DNA from: Channa striata
Lineage: Eukaryota; Chordata; Actinopteri; Anabantiformes; Channidae
Direction: 5' to 3'
NCBI GenBank assembly: GCA_033026295.1
Contig: CM065174.1
Span: 3,213,001 to 3,277,000 of the forward strand
DNA: 64,000 bases
The translations under genes were made by a program, and so were the position numbers. A model generated the notes under the pieces. The model was not told where the DNA came from. It ran no database searches and worked only from the letters and a program-made list of their open reading frames with translations. Every line of letters starts with the position of its first letter. Within the stretch, counting starts at the first letter, position 1. This document shows, in pieces, positions 56,307 to 64,000 of the stretch.

Positions 56307-59300
56307 GTGAGAAATAGAAATTGATTTAAAAAAAAGAACTGTATATTGTTATAGATGCTGGGCAGGAACTGAAGTGCTTCTCTATTAAATGTCATACCCT
56401 ATCTGCATACCTCTGCTCAAACTAAGTGTGGCATTTTGTACATGTCTTGTGCTGGTTTTGCTTGTGATGTTATATATGGTTATATATATGATGTTATATC
56501 TGTCATGCTCAGTGCTGTGAGGATGGAACATCTGTAGATTGATCTGTTTGCCTACTTACTTCTGTCTTACTGTAAGCGTTGCTGTCCTGGCATTGTGTTT
56601 GTCCAACGTGATGTATTGTAATTTAGCTGGCAAACATATACACAGTGTATTTGGTATCTATGTAGTTCTTCCATTATATGGATGCAGTTTTAGATCAGCT
56701 ACTAAAACATAACTCCATGTGGTCAACATGGACACATTTCTAGACATGCATTGTAAAATCAGTAGTGAGGTAAGCAAGCTCTGATGTAAGGAAAAAGATG
56801 TGCATTACTGCAGCTGCCTACATGTTTTGCAGTCAAACATACATCTACGTCGGCTGTACTAGAAACCACTTTTTGTCATGAGTTTAGGAAATTAGGCTCA
56901 TGTTCTGATAAGTCAACGTACTTGGTTTGAAAAGATCAACAGGGGGCGCCATAGCTAAAGATTAGTCATATATTATGGAAGTAAAGATAAACATTAACAA
57001 AAATCATACATGTGTTCACACAGACAACACAGTTGCTGTTTTATTACATTTCATAGTAAAACATAAAGTCTATGACGATGAAACCACAGTGCTGCTGGCT
57101 GTATGACTCCAAATACAATGTACTTTTTTTATAGAAATATTCTTGAGCGTCACATTTCATTTCTTAACTAATGTGTAAAATCACAATGGAATTAAATACA
57201 ACAGTATGCAGTAATCACACTAGATATGATGGTGATCGGGGATTTCTTCTTCAGGATTGTTCAGTAGGTAAAGGTATATTTATGTGTTACGCCAAATGAC
57301 AGACATATTGCTTAAGTTACTTATTATCTATTAGATGATGAAGATCAGCATCACAACAGCACAACGTAGAGCTTCGTTTGCCACTTGCTCTACGTTTTGT
57401 AGAGTCTCCCTGAAACACTAGGATGACCAAACTGAACACAACTATTCACTTATTTTATGCATATGCAGGGTCAGAAACCATTATCTTGCTGTTATTCTTT
57501 CTTTATAATTAGTGCATTGTTTCTTTTGTTTTTTGTTTTACTTTCAGTCAAGAACTCTGCGTTTGCCATCTAACACCATAAGTCTTTGTTTTGCCATGAA
57601 ATGCAACATAACTAACAGTGGTTAGCTACAGCAAAAGCTTGGACGTGTATATTTGCTGCCACAGGCCCAGTGACTGTGGACACAGTTGAAGCTCGGCCTT
57701 GCGGAGGATAATAGAGGGGAGGAGAGAGTGCTTTATTATTCTTTTGATTCATGCGCCAATGCATAAAGAGTAGGCATATCCATGAAAATGGTGGAATGCT
57801 TCCTTAGAAACAGTGGCAATAGACATATTTCCTTTTGTTACAGTTGAAACCTGCTGTTTGATAAGAAAGAATAATCTAGACTGAAAGCATTCCAACATTA
57901 TCGCACACCTTTTCTGTTTTCTTTCCCCACTGTTGTATAGTTTTGATTTTGGGGCAGTATAAACGTGCACTATAAAACAGGGTTACAGCCTAAATGTGTT
58001 TATACTCACATTGTGCGCCGTGTATCTGTGCGTGTGTGTAACCATGGAGAGTTGCCCAGAATATCCTAGACAGTTTTATATTTTTTTTATGACAGAGGCA
58101 GTGTTATGGTGAGGTTATAAAAAGCTGATGTGCTTTACTTCCGCACTAGAGAACTGTCCTGTCCTTTTCTGGTTAGTTGTACTTTTTTAACCTACCTGCA
58201 CTCAGTGGAAATTAATTTTCCAACTCTTGAAATAAGTTGTTTTCCTTTGTGTCATGAACCCAAATAATGTGTAAAATATGAAAATGCGACTGAAGATTCA
58301 AAAAATTAGATTTTTTTAATATTTTCAATTTTATTCTACTAGACAACAGACATTGTTTTAAAGTCGAACATAGTGATCTACTTCAACAAGTATGTAACAC
58401 GTCTACTTGAATAGTGACAGAAAATGAGTTTGTGTCTTGCACCACAAGTCCTTCAATTCTGTTGATAGAATATCATATACGCTTCAGTCTGATGATGGAT
58501 AACAGCCATAACTGCTTTAATTTTTTTGTCAACTTCCTATTCCTAATATGGCCTGATAGCAGAATAATGTGCCCTAAAGATTTTATTTTACTCCTACAAG
58601 ACCAGGTTCCCAGAGTAGGTGTGTTTCTGTCCCTGTGACACTACGTCAGGCCTGGGCTCAGTGAGTCACAGAGCAGCAACCTGAAATCAACTGTGCCTCT
58701 GTGGCTACTGTAATAAAAAACTTACTGGTTCTTACTCAGCTTTTCTCAATAGTAACGTTACCCTTTACGTTAGATAAACTGATTTCCAAAAACAGTGCTG
58801 TATGTATATTCTTGTCTAATTCAGTAATTTGAAGTTTATTTTTGAGAGTAGCACATGCCCTTAATATGTTTTTAGCAGGTCACGTCATCCTGTTGATTTT
58901 TGTCGTATGTTTTATAAAGAAAACAAGTCTATGCAAGCTTTGAGTATGTTGTTTATAGCATATTGGGCCATAAAACCACTGACCTCATCAGACCAGGCTG
59001 GGAATGGCAGGTGAGCCGACTGGTGTAACAGTTTTACAGCCGCTTTGCCATGCAGGTAGCAAAACCTGAAAGGAGATATTTTTCTCTGGCGTTTCTCCAA
59101 GTCTTAAAACTGGGTGTGTAGTTTTCCGTATAATTTTCCTGGTTTGTCTTTATAGCCTTCTGTGGACAAATTTTTGTATTAATACCATTGTTGTGAGGAC
59201 ATTTTAGCTGATCCACACAACTTCAAAAGGCTTTTTGAGGGTCAAGACCGGCTGGTTAGGGGAAGGGGCTAGGGATTGAATTATGTCAATGAGTCTCGTC

Positions 59301-59320
59301 AGAAGTATAGACAGACAAAT

Positions 59321-59348
59321 GTGTGTGTGTGTGTGTGTGTGCGCGCGC
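59321..59348. repeat. (GT)n(GC)n microsatellite
   Basis: GT repeats running into GCGCGCGC. Confidence 0.95.
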
Positions 59349-59730
59349 ATTTGTGAATGCACACACCTATGCTCCCCCTCCCCTCCTCCTACAATTTCAA
59401 ATAACAAAAGAAAATTAATAGTCACTAAAATTCAAATTGAGTAAACTGTCTTTTTCAGAGCTAAAATTGTCCCCTGACTGCACTAGTTTTCGATAAGGCT
59501 CTAATACTTTGAGCTTCAGAGTTATTCAGTTTAGTTTAAACACTCAAAATGTTAACATTTTTAACAACAAATGATTAATCAGCAAATGACCAAAACAATG
59601 TTTGGTTTTTTTGCATTTAAAAAAGTTAGTACCTGATGTACTGTAGTGACTCATGTGTTCATGTTCTGCGCTGTGCTCCATTAGTCATTCTCAATTGATC
59701 TTTCTCTCTGAAACAAACACAGAACACATG

Positions 59731-59747
59731 CGCACACACACACACAC

Positions 59748-59788
<41 letters not shown>
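59731..59788. repeat. (CA)n microsatellite
   Basis: CA dinucleotides with one CG interruption near 59751. Confidence 0.97.
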
Positions 59789-59789
<1 letters not shown>

Positions 59790-61421
59790 CTTCCAGGATC
59801 TTAGGAAAGCCAGCCTCCTGTGCAGTTAAAGGATGTAGAGGAGGAAGTGGAACAACTGCTCAGGCTGCTATAAACCAGTCACCACCTGACTTACTAACTG
59901 ACAGACTGACTGACAAGCTATGTAAGTGACTTTCAAGAGGCTTAGTGGAGAACCAAGTGGTCTTCTTAAGCTCAAACCTTAACCTTATTTCTCATACATG
60001 TTTGGCATAAATACAAGAAAACAAAATGTAATTTGTTCATTCACATTATTGAAACACAACGTCATACACTTACAGGAAATTAGAATTTTTTTTAAGCTCC
60101 TTGTTCTGTGCAAAATGTATTTAAATGTCTATTTAAAGCTAATATCAAGCTTAGGCAATCTCAAAGCATGTCTCGATTTAGTGGTTAGCTAAACCTCAGC
60201 TGGCATACGGTCACGTGACTTTCACCCTGAGGATTTAGGCTCCTTGGTTTTGTAGCATAGCTGTTTGGTGACTGGCTACGTAGCCAACATCACTGATGCT
60301 TAATTATCAAAAGCGGAGGGTTTAAGGAGCCAAAGAAAATGTATTCCTTTCCCAAGCTGTATTTGTTTTTAGGGAATTAAAATTAGAGGATTTGTCATCG
60401 CAAAGTTCTTCCAGTGCCGTTTGCCACAACAAAACATTCCTTCGAGTTGGTAGAAGTTTCTCAACTTCTGGCATATGATAGAATTTTTGAACAGAGTGAA
60501 AACTACATATAATTGTACTCAATCCTCATAAGTAAAGCACTCCCCCTCCTGTTAAACATTAAGGCACACATTATATTAATACAGATTCAACCTTAAAATA
60601 AGTTTAACACAAACTCAGTGTTTTTTCCACTCTATGATTTTTACTACTTTGCATATGGTCTGGCTGCCTTGTACATACACTGTGTTCTTGGTCAATATCT
60701 GATGCTGACATGATACTTCAGTGCATAAAGTAGAGGGTAAACAAAATGACAAATTGATTTTGAGAGTGAGCCAGTTCATTCTGTTCACCCTGTGCCCACG
60801 TCTGTCAGAGCTGGACTTGGTGACGGTGGAGGATGGGTATCTGGGTGACAATGGACAGACGGGGGGAGCAGGGCAAGAGTACAACCTGTTCAGCCACAGG
60901 TGAAGGCTCATAGATAGCCCAGATCTAGTGGTCAAGGACTCTACTTGGGGGGGTGATAATGATTCGTTGTTCACCTTCTATGCCTGGTTTTAGACATTTT
61001 GCAGTTGCAAAATATCTGTAGAACAACAAGGACAGTTAAACTGTAAGCAGGTTTTAAAAAGGGTTAGAAAATCAATTTTACATTCCCATAAATGTGGGTT
61101 CTTGTACAAATGGTCAGTGGAAAGATACAAGTGCACATTTTTATAGTAGCTAACAGGCACTATAGAATATGTACTAATAGGTATGATGGATACGTTGTCT
61201 TTGATAACAATAATAGACATTTATTTTAAGAAGCCTGCATTAGCTGTAATTGGATATTTGCTGTATTTATCAGCGGCTGCCAATTATTTGGCAAGTTTAA
61301 AAATATAGCAGATGTTATTCTTTTCTCAGTGAAATTGGGGAGGAAATCTCCAAAATCAGTCCTCGCAATTTCAGTGCCCAAAGCTGAGCAAATGGTCTGC
61401 CTATGGTACATGGTCTGCTTA

Positions 61422-61580
61422 TTTAGCTCTTTTATCCAAAGCGCTTTTCAGTGTTGCTTCTCATTCACACACACACTCACACTCACACACTTATTGCTGC
61501 TGTGGAAGGAGCTTACCCAAACCAATGGGGTTCAGTATTTGGCCTAAATACACTTCAACATGTCGCCACGTGTATTTTTA
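61422..61580 (+). repeat. teleost dispersed repeat (TTTTATCCAAAGCGCTTT type)
   Basis: AGCTCTTTTATCCAAAGCGC is followed by TCTCATTCACACACACAC, a degenerate middle, CCAATGGGGTTCAGT and ACACTTCAACATGTCG. This order matches a common fish repeat that ends GGTTCAGTGTCTTGCCCAAG and ACACTTCGACATGTG. Confidence 0.75.
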
Positions 61581-61976
61581 ATACGTTTTGCTCAGTATTG
61601 AATTATTGTGAACTTCGGGGAATACGGGGTTTGTAGTGCACCTGGCAGATACAAGGCTGTGCTCAGACACCATTCAAACAACTAATGAAAGTGGCCTCTT
61701 ATTGTCAAAGGCACATCAGGAGGCAAGGCAGTTAGGAGGCAGTATAAAGTGTTTCAGCTTCTCAGTACCCATTAGATAGGTAGTGGTGAAAGACTGAAGG
61801 TCTTGCTTATTAACCAGTCATAGACCACGCTAACAATAAACTACAACCACCTACAAATTTTGAATTTTTTTTACGTCTGCTTGATCAAAGTTTTAACATC
61901 TTCTGTTCTGATTCTGGCAACAACTGTATGAAATTTACTTAATTTGAAAACCTGAGGTTTGAATTGGACTTTTGTG

Positions 61977-61978
<2 letters not shown>

Positions 61979-62022
<44 letters not shown>
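61979..62022. repeat. (TG)n microsatellite
   Basis: 22 TG dinucleotides. Confidence 0.97.
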
Positions 62023-62026
<4 letters not shown>

Positions 62027-64000
62027 TGCGTGCGCTGTCAGGCTGTGTGGGTAGCACAGGTCAGATAGCACAGGTAACTGATTACCCAGTCCGGTCGAAC
62101 CAGGTCTGTGTGTGGGAAGAGGAGGGGATAGGAGGAGGTCCTGAGGTATATCTCTATGTCCTCATTATTTTAACCCTTAAAGCTTTCGACCCTAAACTTT
62201 ACACCCTGACCATGAATGCAGAGGATTTCCTCTGCATTGTTGTGTTTAAAGCATGCTTTTGTTCAGTTAAGACACAAGAAAAATAGACTTTTGGGGCCAA
62301 GGTCTTTAAGACGGTGAAGCTTCTGCAATTTGGGCAAAGAAGATTTGGTCACAGAGGGTTTCAAATAACCACCTGTAGTATGAGTTTTAGATGAAATGAG
62401 GGATTTCTCTCACATAAAGTATATGCAAATTACCGAAGTAAATCATAACACATCAAAGGCGAATATGACAGAGATGAATAGGGACAGCATCCATATAGTC
62501 TAATTAAATAGCTTTAGACGCAGCAAAATAAAACTGAAATACCCAAACTCAAGAAGCTTTGGGTTCAATAGTAGTAAAATTTCAGATACAGACAAAATTA
62601 CTCATTCCCAAATGTTTGAATAAACTCCTGATGTTAATCTAGCACTAGTCTTGCACTAGTCCTCCCCTGTCTCGCTGTCTAGTGTCAGTGTGCTAAAGTG
62701 CTAAGGTTAAAGGTGAAATAGCAGCCCCTTTCAGGACATTATCAGGAGTCTTATCTGGGCTTCTCTGTCTGACAGAGCTGAGGTCAGTGTGAATCGTCTT
62801 CACGTTCCAGCTTACTCAGCACAGTCCAATTAACGTATAAAGAATTATACAACATTAATTTCATTGAATAAAATGAGTTAGACTGAGTTTGGTAATATAT
62901 GGGAGAATAAAATACGTCCACCAGTGTACCTCATAAATAATTTCGCTTTTAGTATTCTTTTAATGTTTGTATATATTGTGCAATTACAATACTGCTACAA
63001 AACTTCTATTTCTGTTGCCAAACTGAGATTCTTATTTCAGGAACAGAGGAGTACAACAAGCTCTCTCATTAGTGCTACTGCTATGTCTAATGGTGCCGGT
63101 ATTGGTGTTATATCTACCACTAGTCTGTGGTGGAGGAAGTATTTGTTCCTTTGCATTATTGAAAAGTATGAAAAGCATGGTATTAGCAGTAAAGCATACG
63201 TGCGTTAAGTATCTTTTATTGAATGAAATTATGTTTGAAATGCTCTGACATCAGCTTAGTGAGTTAACTCTTCTGCCACATCTACCTCGAGCATCCAACA
63301 GGTGGCTTGTTGTGAAATTTCCATTTTTTGCTTTTCCTCCTTTATGCTTTACACCTCCCTTCCATTTCTTCTCTTCACTGACGTAACTAATGTAAATAAA
63401 CACTATTAATACTTCCAAACGTAGACAATAAAGCTCCATTCTTTTTTTTTTTGCTGCCCCCACCCCTGAAAACTCATTCTGCTGTCTCACCTTATCAGTT
63501 TGCATTCTGGCCAACCCCCACCCACCCCACCTGTAGCACCAGGCCACATTGCCACTGTTATTCATTAACCAGGACTTCCTTTTATCCAGCCCAGACAACC
63601 CCTAGGTCACTGCCCGACACACAGTCCTCAGTTTCAGATGCTGCTTCACACTGTACTCCTTATATTATGCTCAGGTGCACCCATTGGTCGAATGGCAAAC
63701 AACAAGGAATGTCCCTTTTAGTGTGGATTATAGACCTTTTTCGATGTAATTGGTTCTTATTTCCTCCTCCTTGATACTCTCCTGGGTGAGAGCTGTAATT
63801 CTCCCTGTCACCACAGTGCCACAGTAAGCAGCAAAGGACTGATAAGTGATGAATCTGACTAATGGTTGAGTGGAGCGTGACTGACTATTATTGGTTTGCC
63901 ATTTGATATGGTGAATATTTTTATTACACAAGAGTGGTTTGGAAGAGAAATGCAGAGTCTGTGTGAGTCATTGTAATTTGTGTCCCATGACCCACAAGTG

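Larger units (their letters stand above)
56307..64000 (+). other. probable first coding intron of the divergent gene
   Basis: No exon continuing the reading frame was found up to the window edge. The stretch is AT-rich and contains CA/GT tracts and a fish dispersed repeat at 61422-61580. Confidence 0.35.

Overview
This is vertebrate nuclear DNA, almost certainly from a bony (teleost) fish. Genes are split into many small exons with canonical GT/AG introns. Long CA/GT microsatellites are common, and there are copies of short dispersed sequences typical of fish genomes. I see no prokaryotic genes, operons, CRISPR array or virus.

Three genes are supported. (1) Minus strand, 2320-38833: a giant PDZ-scaffold gene of the periaxin/AHNAK family, called here prx. 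Nine coding exons join in phase, starting with a short N-terminal exon whose product begins MCDC and crossing a 14.5-kb intron. Next come a PDZ domain split over two exons, a basic segment, one 16.5-kb repeat exon and a short terminal exon. Total coding length is about 17.7 kb (about 5,900 residues). The PDZ and basic exons are periaxin-like, whereas the body is an AHNAK-style array of near-identical 14-residue units. (2) Minus strand, 47865-53350: pld3, a complete 11-exon type II membrane 5' exonuclease of the phospholipase D family, 481 residues. (3) Plus strand from about 55.5 kb: the first exons of a gene divergent from pld3, tentatively the C19orf47 homologue, running out of the window.

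From memory, human 19q13.2 has C19orf47 and PLD3 head to head, followed by HIPK4 and PRX. The window therefore looks like the fish counterpart of that block. I find no HIPK4-like coding sequence between prx and pld3. The AHNAK2/PLD4 pair on human chromosome 14 is the related (ohnologous) block, and the prx N-terminal exon resembles the start of AHNAK2.

The large prx exon is not one open frame. It carries many small indels, mostly within the near-identical array but also in two homopolymers outside it. pld3 exon 7 also lacks one base. I read these mainly as consensus or assembly errors, not gene death, because splice sites, phases and motifs are otherwise intact.

The rest is introns and non-coding sequence: a long prx intron (24.3-38.8 kb), a prx-pld3 interval (39-47.8 kb) with a GC-rich candidate promoter beside a 10-bp minisatellite (45.3-46.0 kb), and about 7.7 kb of probable intron at the right end. 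No new enzymatic or defence system is visible. The most unusual object is the giant prx gene with its AHNAK2-like start and higher-order repeat array.
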